From the NCBI RefSeq assembly GCF_030553055.1, contig NZ_CP130713.1:4216001-4280000 (forward strand): 64,000 nt of DNA, read 5' to 3'. The DNA is from Streptomyces sp. XD-27. Lineage in GTDB: Bacteria > Actinomycetota > Actinomycetes > Streptomycetales > Streptomycetaceae. The notes below the pieces were generated by a model. That model had not been told where the DNA came from, ran no database searches, and saw only the letters and a program-made list of their open reading frames with translations. Shown in pieces: positions 37,897 through 47,672 of this stretch (positions are counted from its first letter, which is position 1; each line of letters starts with the position of its first letter). The position numbers and the translations under genes were made by a program.

Positions 37897-38976
37897 GTGT
37901 CTGACAAGAGCCCCAAGCTGCGTGCTGCGCTGGACGGCATCCCCACCTACAAGCCGGGCAAGCCCGCCGCCGAGGGCGGCCCCGCGGCCTTCAAGCTGTC
38001 CTCCAACGAGAACCCCTACCCGCCGCTGCCGGGCGTGCTGGAGAGCGCCACCCGAGCCGCCGCCTCCTTCAACCGCTACCCCGACCTGATGTGCAGCGGT
38101 CTGATGGCCGAGCTCTCCGAGCGCTTCGAGGTGCCCGTGACGCATCTGGCCACCGGCACCGGCTCGGTCGGTGTCGCCCAGCAGCTCGTCCAGGCCACCT
38201 CGGGCCCCGGCGACGAGGTGATGTACGCGTGGCGGTCCTTCGAGGCGTACCCGATCATCGCCCAGGTCTCGGGCGCCACCTCGGTGCGGGTGCCGCTGAC
38301 CGACGCCGAGGTCCACGACCTGGACGCGATGGCCGCCGCGATCACCGACCGGACCCGGCTGATCTTCGTCTGCAACCCCAACAACCCCACCGGCACCGTG
38401 GTGCGCCGCGCGGAGCTGGAGCGCTTCCTGGACCGGGTGCCCTCGGACGTGCTGGTGGTGCTGGACGAGGCGTACAAGGAGTTCATCCGCGACGAGCAGG
38501 TGCCGGACGGCATCGAGCTGTACCGGGACCGGCCGAACGTCTGCGTGCTGCGCACCTTCTCCAAGGCCTACGGCCTGGCCGGGCTGCGGGTCGGCTTCGC
38601 CGTGGCCCACGAGCCGGTCGCGGCGGCGCTGCGCAAGACGGCGGTGCCGTTCGGGGTGAGCCAGCTGGCGCAGGACGCGGCGGTCGCCTCGCTGCGCAGC
38701 GAGGACGCGCTGCGGGAGCGGGTGGACGCGCTGGTGGCGGAGCGGACCCGGGTCGTCGCGGCGCTCGCCGCGCAGGGCTGGACGGTGCCGGAGACGCAGG
38801 CGAACTTCGTGTTCCTGCGGCTGGGGGACCGTACGCAGGACTTCGCCGCGGCGTGCGAGAAGGCGGGCGTGGTCGTCCGCCCGTACGGGGACGAGGGAGT
38901 GCGGACGACGATCGGCGAGGTCGAGGCGAACGACATCTTCCTCCGGGCGGCGGAGGAGTTCCGCGCCCAGCTGTAG
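37897..38976 (+). CDS. Class I/II PLP-dependent aminotransferase, HisC/aromatic aminotransferase type
   Basis: 359 residues. It converts an alpha-keto acid or histidinol-phosphate precursor with glutamate as amino donor. Motifs: SSNENPYPP near the start, CNPNNPTGT (substrate and PLP pocket), DEAYKEF (Asp contacting the PLP ring nitrogen), and the Schiff-base Lys in [18 protein letters not shown] 37897 is preferred over ATG 37867 because GGAGG at 37885-37889 lies 7 nt upstream, and family members begin about here. As an isolated gene outside a his operon it more likely acts on aromatic amino acids, as the actinobacterial Pat enzymes do; sequence alone does not separate the two. Confidence 0.93.
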   Translation: MSDKSPKLRAALDGIPTYKPGKPAAEGGPAAFKLSSNENPYPPLPGVLESATRAAASFNRYPDLMCSGLMAELSERFEVPVTHLATGTGSVGVAQQLVQATSGPGDEVMYAWRSFEAYPIIAQVSGATSVRVPLTDAEVHDLDAMAAAITDRTRLIFVCNPNNPTGTVVRRAELERFLDRVPSDVLVVLDEAYKEFIRDEQVPDGIELYRDRPNVCVLRTFSKAYGLAGLRVGFAVAHEPVAAALRKTAVPFGVSQLAQDAAVASLRSEDALRERVDALVAERTRVVAALAAQGWTVPETQANFVFLRLGDRTQDFAAACEKAGVVVRPYGDEGVRTTIGEVEANDIFLRAAEEFRAQL

Positions 38977-38997
38977 CGGTGTAGCGGTTTCGGCTCG

Positions 38998-39032
38998 GAC
39001 GGCCTGCGGCGTGCAACGCGCCGCAGGCCGTC
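38998..39032. terminator. Strong hairpin terminator after the aminotransferase gene
   Basis: Perfect 14-bp stem (38998-39011 with 39019-39032) around a 7-nt loop TGCAACG, starting 22 bp after the stop. No T-tract, typical of high-GC actinobacterial terminators. Confidence 0.8.
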
Positions 39033-39106
39033 GCGTATGGGGTACCCCCGGTAGCCCACCCCCGGTGAGGGCAGCCGAAAGCCTGTGCGTCATAATTGCT
39101 TGTGAA

Positions 39107-39122
39107 TGTGAATGCATTCACA
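39107..39122. promoter_or_regulatory. Rex operator upstream of cydA
   Basis: TGTGAATGCATTCACA is a perfect palindrome fitting the Streptomyces Rex site TGTGAA-N4-TTCACA. A direct TGTGAA copy sits immediately before it (39101-39106), giving a wider 11-bp inverted repeat. It lies 95 nt upstream of the cydA start. Rex is the redox repressor that senses NADH/NAD+ and is known to repress cyd genes in Streptomyces; a rise in NADH under low oxygen should derepress this operon. Confidence 0.93.
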
Positions 39123-39217
39123 AGCTCCGCGTTTTGTGGTGCTTTGCGGGGGTGGGGGCACCTGCGGAGGGGTCTGCGGCCGCGGCCGCGGTGACGCACG
39201 ACGGTAAGGAGAACGAC

Positions 39218-40813
39218 GTGGACCTGGCTCTGGCGCCAGAGACACTGGCGCGCTGGCAGTTCGGCATCACGACCGTCTACCACTTCCTCTTCGTCCCGCT
39301 GACCATCAGCCTCGCCGCCTTCACGGCGGGTATGGAGACGGCCTGGGTCCGCACGGGCAAGGAGAAGTACTTCCATGCCACCAAGTTCTGGGGAAAGCTC
39401 TTCCTGATCAACATCGCGATGGGGGTGGTCACCGGCATCGTGCAGGAGTTCCAGTTCGGCATGAACTGGTCCGACTACTCCCGCTTCGTCGGTGACGTCT
39501 TCGGCGCCCCGCTCGCGATGGAGGCGCTCATCGCCTTCTTCTTCGAGTCCACCTTCATCGGCCTGTGGATCTTCGGCTGGGACAAGCTGCCCAAGAAGCT
39601 GCACTGCGCCTGCATCTGGATCGTCGCCGCGGGCACGGTGCTGTCCTCGTACTTCATCCTGGCCGCCAACTCCTGGATGCAGCACCCGGTCGGCTACAGC
39701 ATCGACAAGGCCACGGGGAAGGCGCAGCTCACCGACATCTGGGCGGTGCTGACCCAGAACACCACCCTGGTCGTGGTCTTCCACACTCTCACCGCCGCCT
39801 TCCTCACCGGTGCCGCGTTCGTCGTCGGCATCGCCTCCTTCCATCTGTGGCGCGCCAAGCGCGCCCTGGACAAGGGGGAGGAGCCGAGCGTGAAGCGGAG
39901 CAAGCAGATCGGCGCCATGCGCTCCTCGCTGCGGGCCGGTCTGGTCATCGCGGTGATCGCGGGCCTGGGCACCGCCATCAGCGGTGACGAGCTCGGCAAG
40001 GTGATGTTCGAGCAGCAGCCCATGAAGATGGCCGCCGCCGAGGCGCTGTGGGACAAGCAGGCGCCCGCGCCGTTCGCGGTCTTCGCCGTCGGCGATGTCG
40101 GCGAGGGGCACAACAGCACCGAGCTGGAGATCCCCGGACTGCTCTCCTTCCTCGCGCACAACAACTTCTCCGACGCCGTCCCCGGCATCAACGACCTCGC
40201 CGAGCGGGAGGCGGAGCTCTACGGCGGCGAACCCGAGGACTACATCCCCAGCATCTTCATGACCTTCTGGGGCTTCCGGCTGATGATCGGCTTCGGGATG
40301 ACCTCGTTCGCCGCCGGTGTCATCGGCCTGTGGACCACTCGCCGCAAGCTCTGGCTCGCCCCCGAGTTCCGCACCGGGGCCAACGAGGTGCCCCGGCTGA
40401 TGCTGACCCGGCGCCGGGAGCTGAACCCGTTCCTGACCCGCTGGGCCTGGCGGCTGGGCATCCTCACCATGGGCTTCCCGCTGATCGCCAACTCCTTCGG
40501 CTGGATCTTCACCGAGATGGGCCGTCAGCCATGGGTGGTGTACGGGCTGATGAAGACCGGCGACGCCGTCTCGCCCGGTGTGGGAACCGCCGAAGTGCTG
40601 GTCTCCATGGGCGTGTTCACCCTGCTGTACGGCGTGCTCGCGGTGGTCGAGGTGCGGCTGCTGGCCAAGTACGCCAAGGCCGGGCCGGACGTCGACGAGA
40701 AGCCGCCCGCGAAGGACCCGCGGCTGCGGATGCCGTCGGACCCGGGCGGCACCGGATCATCCGGATCGACCGGATCAGAGGACGCCGACCGCCCGCTGAC
40801 CTTCGCGTACTGA
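39218..40813 (+). CDS. cydA: Cytochrome bd ubiquinol/menaquinol oxidase subunit I
   Basis: 531 residues. Heme-carrying subunit of the bd-type terminal oxidase in the cytoplasmic membrane, reducing O2 to water with electrons from menaquinol. It begins with the typical LALAPETLARWQFGITTVYHFLFVPLT, where the first helix carries the family's conserved His. Other conserved stretches are the GRQPW region (EMGRQPWVVYGLM) and the helix with MEALIAFFFESTFIGLWIFGW. About nine membrane segments are visible. GTG 39218 is chosen: AAGGAG lies 6 nt upstream, while the upstream in-frame sequence runs through the Rex operator. It is first in cydA-cydB-cydDC under Rex control. The short charged C-terminal tail is Gly/Ser rich. 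Confidence 0.98.
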   Translation: MDLALAPETLARWQFGITTVYHFLFVPLTISLAAFTAGMETAWVRTGKEKYFHATKFWGKLFLINIAMGVVTGIVQEFQFGMNWSDYSRFVGDVFGAPLAMEALIAFFFESTFIGLWIFGWDKLPKKLHCACIWIVAAGTVLSSYFILAANSWMQHPVGYSIDKATGKAQLTDIWAVLTQNTTLVVVFHTLTAAFLTGAAFVVGIASFHLWRAKRALDKGEEPSVKRSKQIGAMRSSLRAGLVIAVIAGLGTAISGDELGKVMFEQQPMKMAAAEALWDKQAPAPFAVFAVGDVGEGHNSTELEIPGLLSFLAHNNFSDAVPGINDLAEREAELYGGEPEDYIPSIFMTFWGFRLMIGFGMTSFAAGVIGLWTTRRKLWLAPEFRTGANEVPRLMLTRRRELNPFLTRWAWRLGILTMGFPLIANSFGWIFTEMGRQPWVVYGLMKTGDAVSPGVGTAEVLVSMGVFTLLYGVLAVVEVRLLAKYAKAGPDVDEKPPAKDPRLRMPSDPGGTGSSGSTGSEDADRPLTFAY

Positions 40814-40833
40814 CGGGGCAGGGAGAGCTCGAC

Positions 40834-41895
40834 ATGCACCTTCACGACATCTGGTTCCTGGCGATCGCCGTCCTGTGGATCGGCTACTTCTTCCTCGAGG
40901 GATTCGACTTCGGCATCGGGGTGCTGACCAGGCTGCTGGCCAGGGACCGCACCGAGCGCCGCGTACTGATCAACACCATCGGGCCGGTCTGGGACGGGAA
41001 CGAGGTGTGGCTGCTGACGGCGGTCGGCGCGACCTTCGCCGCCTTCCCCGACTGGTACGCCACCCTCCTCAGCGGCTTCTACCTGCCGCTGCTGGCCATC
41101 CTGGTCTGCCTCATCCTGCGCGGCGTCGCTTTCGAGTACCGGCACAAGCGTGACGAGGAGCGCTGGCAGCGCAACTGGGAGCACGCGATCTTCTGGTGCT
41201 CGCTGATCCCGGCCTTCCTGTGGGGTGCGGTCTTCGCCGCGATGGTCCGGGGCGTGCCGATCGGCCCCGACAGGAACTACGCCGGGGACGTCGGCGATCT
41301 GCTCAGCCCGTACGCGCTGCTGGGCGGGCTCGCCACGCTGGCGCTGTTCACCTTCCACGGCGCGGTGTTCGCCGCGTTGAAGACGGTCGGCGACATCCGG
41401 GTACGGGCCCGTCGCCAGGCCGGGCTGCTGGGCCTGGGCGCGGCGGCGCTGCTGGTGGCGTTCCTGGCCTGGACCCAGGCCGACAGCGGCAACGGCCGCA
41501 GCCTGGCCGCGCTCGCCGTGGCGGCCGCGGCGCTGGCCGGTGCGCTGGCCATGAACGCCCGGGGCCGGGAGGGCTGGTCCTTCGCGCTGTCCGGCGTCGC
41601 CGTCGCGGCGGCGGTCGGCATGCTCTTCCTGGCGCTGTTCCCCGACGTCATGCCGTCCTCGCTGGACCCGCGGTGGAACCTGACGGCCGACAACGCGGCG
41701 TCCAGCCCGTACACGTTGAAGATCATGACGTGGGTGGCGCTGGTGATGACGCCGCTCGTCGTGGCCTACCAGGCGTGGACGTACTGGGTGTTCCGCAAGC
41801 GGATCGGCGTTCAGCACATACCCGCGGGGCATCAGCCGGTGCCGGTCGGCTCTGCCGTGCGTCAGCCCGCGGCGCGTAAGCCCGTGGTGGACTGA
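40834..41895 (+). CDS. cydB: Cytochrome bd oxidase subunit II
   Basis: 353 residues, membrane partner of CydA. It starts with the family hallmark LHDIWFLAIAVLWIGYFFLEGFDFG and contains GPVWDGNEVWLL, both strongly conserved in CydB. About eight membrane segments. It starts 20 bp after the cydA stop, with a GGGAGAG ribosome site. Length is normal for the family. Confidence 0.98.
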   Translation: MHLHDIWFLAIAVLWIGYFFLEGFDFGIGVLTRLLARDRTERRVLINTIGPVWDGNEVWLLTAVGATFAAFPDWYATLLSGFYLPLLAILVCLILRGVAFEYRHKRDEERWQRNWEHAIFWCSLIPAFLWGAVFAAMVRGVPIGPDRNYAGDVGDLLSPYALLGGLATLALFTFHGAVFAALKTVGDIRVRARRQAGLLGLGAAALLVAFLAWTQADSGNGRSLAALAVAAAALAGALAMNARGREGWSFALSGVAVAAAVGMLFLALFPDVMPSSLDPRWNLTADNAASSPYTLKIMTWVALVMTPLVVAYQAWTYWVFRKRIGVQHIPAGHQPVPVGSAVRQPAARKPVVD

Positions 41896-41908
41896 GGGGC
41901 GGCGGACC

Positions 41909-44900
41909 ATGCGTCCTGTGGATCCCCGGCTGCTGCGCCACGCCCGTGCCACCCGCGGCTTCCTCGCCGCGTCCGTGGCGCTCGGGCTGGCGGGGGCCGG
42001 GCTCGTCGTCGCCCAGGCGACGCTCATCGCCGAGCTGGTCGTCGGGGCGTTCCAGCAGGGCCGGTCGGCTGGGGAACTGGCCTGGCCGCTGGCCCTGCTG
42101 GCAGCCGTGGCGCTCGGCCGCGCGCTCGTCTCCTGGCTGACCGAACTGGCCGCCCACCGGACGAGCGCGGCGGTGAAGTCCGCACTGCGCATGCGGCTGT
42201 TGGCGCACGCGACGAGGCTGGGGCCGCGACGTTTCACGTGGAACATCGGCGAGTTGACCACACTCGCCACGCGTGGCGTCGACGCGCTCGACGACTATTT
42301 CGCCCGCTATCTGCCCCAGTTGGGGCTCGCGGTCGTCGTACCCGTCGCGGTGCTCGCCCGGATCGTGACCGCCGACTGGGTCTCGGCACTGATCATCGCG
42401 GCCACGCTGCCGCTGATTCCGCTGTTCATGGTGCTGATCGGCTGGGCGACGCAGAGCCGGATGGACCGGCAGTGGCGGCTGCTGACCCGGTTGTCCGGGC
42501 ACTTTCTCGACGTGGTCGCCGGACTGCCGACGCTCAAGGTCTTCGGCCGCGCGAAGGCCCAGGCGGCGTCGATCCGTACGATCACCGCCGACTACCGCCG
42601 AGCCACCCTGCGCACGCTGCGGCTGGCGTTCCTGTCCTCCTTCGCGCTGGAGCTGCTGGCCACGCTGTCGGTGGCGCTGGTCGCGGTCGGCATCGGCATG
42701 CGGCTGGTCCACGGGGAACTGGACCTGGCCACTGGGCTGGTGGTGCTGATCCTGGCGCCGGAGGCGTATCTGCCGCTGCGGCAGGTGGGCGCGCAGTACC
42801 ACGCGGCGGCGGAGGGCCTGGCGGCGGCGGACGAGGTGTTCGCGGTCCTGGAGCGGGAAGCCCCCGCGGCGGGCGGGCTGGAGGTACGGGTCGGCCACGC
42901 GGGTGCGGTCGGGGCGGAGGCAGGGAGCGGCCAGGCGGGTGCGGTCGCGGCGGAGGCGGGGGGCGGCCGCACGGCTGCCGTGTTGGCGTTCGAGGACCTG
43001 GTCGTCACGTATCCGGGCCGCACGGAACCGGCGCTCGCGGAGACGTCGTTCGCGGTCCGGCGCGGGGAGACGGTGGCCCTGGTCGGCCCGAGCGGGGTCG
43101 GCAAGAGCACGCTGCTCGACGCGGCCCTGGGTTTCGTCACGCCCGCAGGCGGCCGGGTGCTGATCGACGGTACGGACCTGGCGGAGCTGGACGCGGAGAG
43201 CTGGCGGCGGCAGGTGGCCTGGGTACCGCAGCGGCCGTACCTGTTCGCCGGGACGATCGCGGACAACGTGCGACTCGCCCGGCCGGACGCGGACGACGCG
43301 GCGGTACGGGATGCCCTGCGGGCGGCCGGGGCGCTGGCGTTCGCGGAGGCGCTGCCCGGCGGGATCGACGCGGCGGTCGGCGAGGGCGGGGCGGGCCTGT
43401 CGGCCGGTCAGCGCCAGCGGATCGCCCTGGCCCGGGCCTTCCTGGCGGACCGGCCGGTCCTGCTGCTGGACGAGCCGACGGCAAGCCTGGACGGGGAGAC
43501 GGAGGCGGGCATCGTCGACGCCGTACGGAGGCTGTCGGCGGGCCGCACGGTGCTCCTGGTCGTCCACCGCCCGGCACTGCTGGCGGCCGTGGACCGCGTG
43601 GTCCGCCTGGCGCCTTCCGGCCCGGTCACGGTTTCGGGCGGCCGTGCCGGTGGCGCGGGCGCCGCCTCGGCGCTCCCGGGTGCGCCGGATGAGGTCGGGG
43701 CGAGCCCGGGCGAGGTCGCGTGCGCGGTGCCGGGTGACCGCAGCCTGCGCGAGGGGGACCATGCGCCGGACACGGGCGCGGCGGTGCCGGGGGACCGGGG
43801 CAAGGGCGCGGTGGCGGGGGGTCGTGGCGCGGGCGCGGTGTCAGGTGACCGTGGCCAGGACATGGGCGCGGCGGTGCCGGAGGGTCGGGGGATGGGCGCG
43901 GTGGCGGGGGTGTTGGCGGGGTGTCGGCCGCGGCGTGGGCGGTTCGGGCTCGCGCTGCTGCTCGGCGCCCTCGCCCTCGCAAGCGCCGTCGGCCTCATGG
44001 CCGTATCCGGCTGGCTGATCTCGCGCGCCTCGCAGCACCCGCCCGTCCTCTATCTCATGGTCGCCGTCACCGCGACCCGCGCCTTCGGTATCGGCCGCGC
44101 CGTCTTCCGCTACGCCGAGCGGCTCGTCTCGCACGACGCCGCCCTCCGGGTCCTGGCCGATCTGCGCGTCGCCGTCTACCGGCGGCTGGAACGGCTGGCC
44201 CCGGCCGGTCTGCGCGACACCCGGCGCGGCGACCTCCTCTCCCGCCTCGTCGCCGACGTCGACGCGCTCCAGGACCACTTCCTGCGCTGGCTGCTCCCCG
44301 TCGGCACGGCGTGCGCCGTCTCGGCCGCGTCCGTCGGCTTCACCACGTGGCTGCTCCCCGAAGCGGGCGCCGTCCTCGCGGCCGGTCTGCTGACCGCCGG
44401 GGTCGCCGTTCCGCTGCTGTCCGGCGCGCTCGCGCGCCGCGCCGACCAGCGGCTGGCCCCCGCCCGCGGCGCGCTCGCCACCGAGGTCGTCGATCTGCTG
44501 CACGGGACCGCCGAGCTGACGGTCGCCGGTGCTCTGCCGCGCCGCCTCGACTCCGTACGCCGCGTCGACCGCGCGCTCACCCGGATCGCCCGCCGCGCGG
44601 CCGCCGCCACCGCCCTCGGCGCCGGATTGTCCGCCCTGACCTGCGGGTTGACCGTGACCGCCGCCGCCTGGCTCGGCGTGCGTGCCGTGGCGGACGGGCG
44701 GCTGGGCGGCGTGTGGCTGGCGGTCGTGATCCTGACGCCGCTCGCCGCGTTCGAGGCGGTCGCGGGGCTGCCGCTCGCGGTGCAGTACCGGCAGCGGGTG
44801 CGGCGTTCCGCCGAGCGGGTGGCGGAGGTACTGGACGCGCCGCCCCCGGTGACCGAGGGCACGGGCGAGGCCCCCGCCTCGCCGTTCCCCCTCGTCGTAC

Positions 44901-45739
44901 GGGATCTGACCGCCCGGTATCCAGGGCGGACCGCGCCCGCCCTCGACGGGTTCGGCCTGGAGCTGACCGCCGGGCGCCGGGTGGCCGTCGTCGGCGCGTC
45001 CGGCGCGGGCAAGTCCACGGTCGCCCAGGTGCTGCTGCGCTTCCTGGACGCCGAGTCCGGTACGTACACGCTCGCGGGCCGGGACGCCGCCGCGCTGGAC
45101 GGGGACGGCGTCCGGCGGCTGGTGGGGCTGTGCGCCCAGGACGCGCACGTCTTCGACAGCTCGTTGCGCGAGAACCTGCGGCTCGCCCGGCCCGGCGCCG
45201 GCGACGGCGACCTGCGGGCGGCGCTGCGGGCCGCTCGCCTGCTGGAGTGGGTGGACGGGCTGCCGGACGGTCTCGACACCGCCGTCGGCGAGTTCGGCGC
45301 CCGCCTCTCCGGCGGCCAGCGGCAGCGCCTGGCCCTGGCCCGCGCGCTGCTCGCCGACTTCCCCGTCCTGCTGCTCGACGAACCGGCCGAACACCTCGAC
45401 CCTGCGACCGCGGACGCCCTGACGGCCGATCTGCTGGCCGCCACGGAGGGGCGCACGACGGTGCTGATCACGCACCGGCTGGCGGGTCTCGCCGGGGCGG
45501 TGGACGAGGTGATCGTCCTGGCGGAGGGGCGGACGGTGCAGCGTGGGACGTACGAGGAGGTGACGGCGGCGGACGGGCCGTTCCTGCGGATGCTGGAACG
45601 GGAGCGGCTGGTGGAGCGGGAACTGCTGGTGGAGCGGGACCAGCCGGGGGAGCGGGAGCGGGCCGCCGAAGGCGCGGAGGACGTCGCCGAGCGCACGGCG
45701 GGCAATCAACAACTTTCCCTGGCAAAAGGTGCTTATTAG
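41909..45739 (+). CDS. cydDC: Fused thiol reductant ABC exporter CydDC, needed for cytochrome bd assembly
   Basis: 1276 residues: two complete ABC half-exporters in one chain. The CydD half (about 1-570) has six membrane helices and an ATPase with Walker A GPSGVGKST, signature LSAGQRQR and Walker B VLLLDEP. The CydC half (about 670-1276) has a second membrane domain and an ATPase with GASGAGKST, LSGGQRQR and VLLLDEP. In E. coli CydD and CydC are separate and export cysteine/glutathione; fusion is usual in Streptomyces. A linker of about 100 residues (nt 43630-43920) joins the halves. It is low complexity, built from imperfect repeats of Ala-Val-Pro-Gly-Asp-Arg and Gly-Ala-Val-Ala-Gly, and is probably flexible. 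It starts 13 bp after cydB, so the genes are cotranscribed. Confidence 0.97.
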   Translation: MRPVDPRLLRHARATRGFLAASVALGLAGAGLVVAQATLIAELVVGAFQQGRSAGELAWPLALLAAVALGRALVSWLTELAAHRTSAAVKSALRMRLLAHATRLGPRRFTWNIGELTTLATRGVDALDDYFARYLPQLGLAVVVPVAVLARIVTADWVSALIIAATLPLIPLFMVLIGWATQSRMDRQWRLLTRLSGHFLDVVAGLPTLKVFGRAKAQAASIRTITADYRRATLRTLRLAFLSSFALELLATLSVALVAVGIGMRLVHGELDLATGLVVLILAPEAYLPLRQVGAQYHAAAEGLAAADEVFAVLEREAPAAGGLEVRVGHAGAVGAEAGSGQAGAVAAEAGGGRTAAVLAFEDLVVTYPGRTEPALAETSFAVRRGETVALVGPSGVGKSTLLDAALGFVTPAGGRVLIDGTDLAELDAESWRRQVAWVPQRPYLFAGTIADNVRLARPDADDAAVRDALRAAGALAFAEALPGGIDAAVGEGGAGLSAGQRQRIALARAFLADRPVLLLDEPTASLDGETEAGIVDAVRRLSAGRTVLLVVHRPALLAAVDRVVRLAPSGPVTVSGGRAGGAGAASALPGAPDEVGASPGEVACAVPGDRSLREGDHAPDTGAAVPGDRGKGAVAGGRGAGAVSGDRGQDMGAAVPEGRGMGAVAGVLAGCRPRRGRFGLALLLGALALASAVGLMAVSGWLISRASQHPPVLYLMVAVTATRAFGIGRAVFRYAERLVSHDAALRVLADLRVAVYRRLERLAPAGLRDTRRGDLLSRLVADVDALQDHFLRWLLPVGTACAVSAASVGFTTWLLPEAGAVLAAGLLTAGVAVPLLSGALARRADQRLAPARGALATEVVDLLHGTAELTVAGALPRRLDSVRRVDRALTRIARRAAAATALGAGLSALTCGLTVTAAAWLGVRAVADGRLGGVWLAVVILTPLAAFEAVAGLPLAVQYRQRVRRSAERVAEVLDAPPPVTEGTGEAPASPFPLVVRDLTARYPGRTAPALDGFGLELTAGRRVAVVGASGAGKSTVAQVLLRFLDAESGTYTLAGRDAAALDGDGVRRLVGLCAQDAHVFDSSLRENLRLARPGAGDGDLRAALRAARLLEWVDGLPDGLDTAVGEFGARLSGGQRQRLALARALLADFPVLLLDEPAEHLDPATADALTADLLAATEGRTTVLITHRLAGLAGAVDEVIVLAEGRTVQRGTYEEVTAADGPFLRMLERERLVERELLVERDQPGERERAAEGAEDVAERTAGNQQLSLAKGAY

Positions 45740-45749
45740 GCTCAAGGGC

Positions 45750-47459
45750 ATGGCAGCCACGGCAGGACCAGGACCAGGACCAGGACCAGGACCAGGACCA
45801 AGGCCAGGACCACAGGACGACTCCCCCGACGGTTCCCGGGACGACTTCGACGCGGCGACCGAGGCCACCCGCGGCCTGCGCGGTCTCTCCACCGAGCTGA
45901 CGTCCCGCATCCCGCGCCTGCTGGAGGCGATGCGCACCATCGGCAGCGGCCTCGACGTCCACACCGTTCTGGACCGGATCGCCCGGACGGCCGCCGAGTT
46001 CGCCGAGGCCCGCCAGGCCGCCATCGGCGTCTTCGCCGCGACCGGTGACGGCCTGGCCGACCTGAGCACGTACGGCGTGCCCGACGGAGACCGAGCGCGC
46101 GTCGCGGAGCTGCTCGCCGACCCGTCCGCCGCCCGCTCCCTCGACCTGACCTCCGCGCCGGAGCGCGACTGCCTGCGCGTACCGATCCGCGTCCAGGGCG
46201 AGCACTTCGGGGACCTGTACCTGACCGACAAGCGCGGCGGCGGCGCGTTCGGCGTCTCCGACCTCGGCATGGTGAAGGTGCTGGCGACCGAGGCGGGGAT
46301 CGCGATCGGCAACGCCCGCCTGTACGACACCACCCGGCAGCGCGAGCGCTGGATCGACGGTTCCGTGGCTGTCACCACCGCGCTGCTGTCCGGCGGCGAC
46401 GCGGAGGACGCGCTCTCCGTCGTCGCCGAACAGGCGCGCCGCCTGGCCGGTTCGACGGCCGGGATCGTGCTCGTACCGGAGGAGAACGGCGGCCTGGAGA
46501 TTGTCGCCGCGAACGCCGACGACCCGTCAGGGCTGATCGGTACGGTCGTCTCCGCGCGGTCCCCGATCGTGCCGCAGCTGCTCGCCGGTGAGCCGGTGTT
46601 CGTGGACGACTCGGCGACCGACCCGCGGATGACCGCCCCCGTCGCGCAGCGGTACGGGCCCAGCATGATGCTCCCGCTGCGCAGCGGCGACCGCGTGCTC
46701 GGCATCCTCGCCACCCCGCGCGCACGCGGCGGCCCGCCGTTCACCGACACCGAGCGGGTGCTGGCCACGCAGTTCGCGGCGCAGGCCGCGCTGGCGCTGG
46801 TCCTGGCGGAGGCGCAGCGCGACCGGGAGCGGCTCGCGGTCTACGAGGACCGCGACCGGATCGCGCGCGATCTGCACGACCTCGTCATCCAGCGGCTGTT
46901 CGCGACGGGGATGATGCTGGAGAGCGCGCAGCGCCAGGCGGACCGGCCGGAGGTGCGGGAGCAGGTCGGCCGGGCCGTCGACGAACTGGACGCGACGATC
47001 CAGGAGGTACGTACGGCGATCTTCGCGTTGCAGCAGGGTCCCGCGGAGGTGCCGTCGGGGCTGCGGACGCGCGTCCTGCGGGAGATCGGCACGGCGGCGG
47101 TGCCGCTGGGGTTCCAGCCGTCGGTGGTGTTCGTCGGGGCGGTGGACGCGCGGGTCGGCGAGCTGACGGCGAAGAACCTGATCGCGGCGCTGCGCGAGGC
47201 CCTGTCGAACGCGTTCCGGCACGCGCGCGCGGACCGTATCGAGGTCACGGTCGACGCGACGGTGACGCTGCCGGACGGCCGGGACGGGGTACGGCTCCGG
47301 GTCGCGGACAACGGCGTGGGCATCCCGGCCGGCGGCCGCCGCAGCGGCCTGCGCAACCTCGCCCGGAGAGCCGAGTCCCTGGGCGGCTCCGCCACGTACG
47401 GACCGGGCATCGGCCCGGAGGCGGCGGGCACGACGATCACCTGGGAGGCCCCGCTGTAG
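45750..47459 (+). CDS. GAF-GAF sensor histidine kinase (DevS/DosS-like layout)
   Basis: 569 residues. Two GAF domains (about 50-200 and 210-365) precede a HisKA_3 dimerisation domain with the phospho-acceptor in DRDRIARDLHDLVIQRLFATG, then a HATPase with LREALSNAFRHA and DNGVGIP. The layout and stretches such as VPIRVQGEHFGDLYLTDK match the DevS/DosS family of oxygen/redox sensors. However, the segment before VPIRV, where mycobacterial DevS carries its heme-ligand His, is short and has no His. No membrane helix is seen, so the protein is cytosolic. ATG 45750 is used; a GTG at 45729 overlaps the cydDC stop, and both starts have weak ribosome sites. Residues 6-16 are Gly-Pro repeats. Cotranscription with cyd suggests a redox role; no response regulator gene is adjacent. 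Confidence 0.9.
   Translation: MAATAGPGPGPGPGPGPRPGPQDDSPDGSRDDFDAATEATRGLRGLSTELTSRIPRLLEAMRTIGSGLDVHTVLDRIARTAAEFAEARQAAIGVFAATGDGLADLSTYGVPDGDRARVAELLADPSAARSLDLTSAPERDCLRVPIRVQGEHFGDLYLTDKRGGGAFGVSDLGMVKVLATEAGIAIGNARLYDTTRQRERWIDGSVAVTTALLSGGDAEDALSVVAEQARRLAGSTAGIVLVPEENGGLEIVAANADDPSGLIGTVVSARSPIVPQLLAGEPVFVDDSATDPRMTAPVAQRYGPSMMLPLRSGDRVLGILATPRARGGPPFTDTERVLATQFAAQAALALVLAEAQRDRERLAVYEDRDRIARDLHDLVIQRLFATGMMLESAQRQADRPEVREQVGRAVDELDATIQEVRTAIFALQQGPAEVPSGLRTRVLREIGTAAVPLGFQPSVVFVGAVDARVGELTAKNLIAALREALSNAFRHARADRIEVTVDATVTLPDGRDGVRLRVADNGVGIPAGGRRSGLRNLARRAESLGGSATYGPGIGPEAAGTTITWEAPL
45764..45799 (+). repeat. (AGGACC)x6 hexanucleotide tandem repeat in the kinase start
   Basis: Six perfect copies of AGGACC, with degenerate copies to about 45818, encode a Gly-Pro run near the N terminus of the histidine kinase. 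Copy-number change would keep the frame and only alter tail length. Confidence 0.9.
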
Positions 47460-47473
47460 GGCGCGCCCGGCAT

Positions 47474-47493
47474 GGTGCCCCGGCGAGGGCACC
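47474..47493. terminator. Small hairpin after the histidine kinase gene
   Basis: GGTGCCC (47474-47480) pairs with GGGCACC (47487-47493) around a 6-nt loop, 14 bp after the stop. The stem is short, so this is a candidate only. Confidence 0.4.
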
Positions 47494-47672
47494 GGGCTCG
47501 GGCGGAGCCAGGACACACGGGCGGGGCGGGAGGGTGTACGGCCGCGCACGCGCGGCGCGCGGGCCCGTACACCCGTCGTGGGGACGTTCGCTGCTCCGTT
47601 CGGCGTGCCGCACGGCGTGGCTCAGGCAGGCTTCGCCGCGACCGCACGGGGAGCCGGGCCACCATCCCCTTT

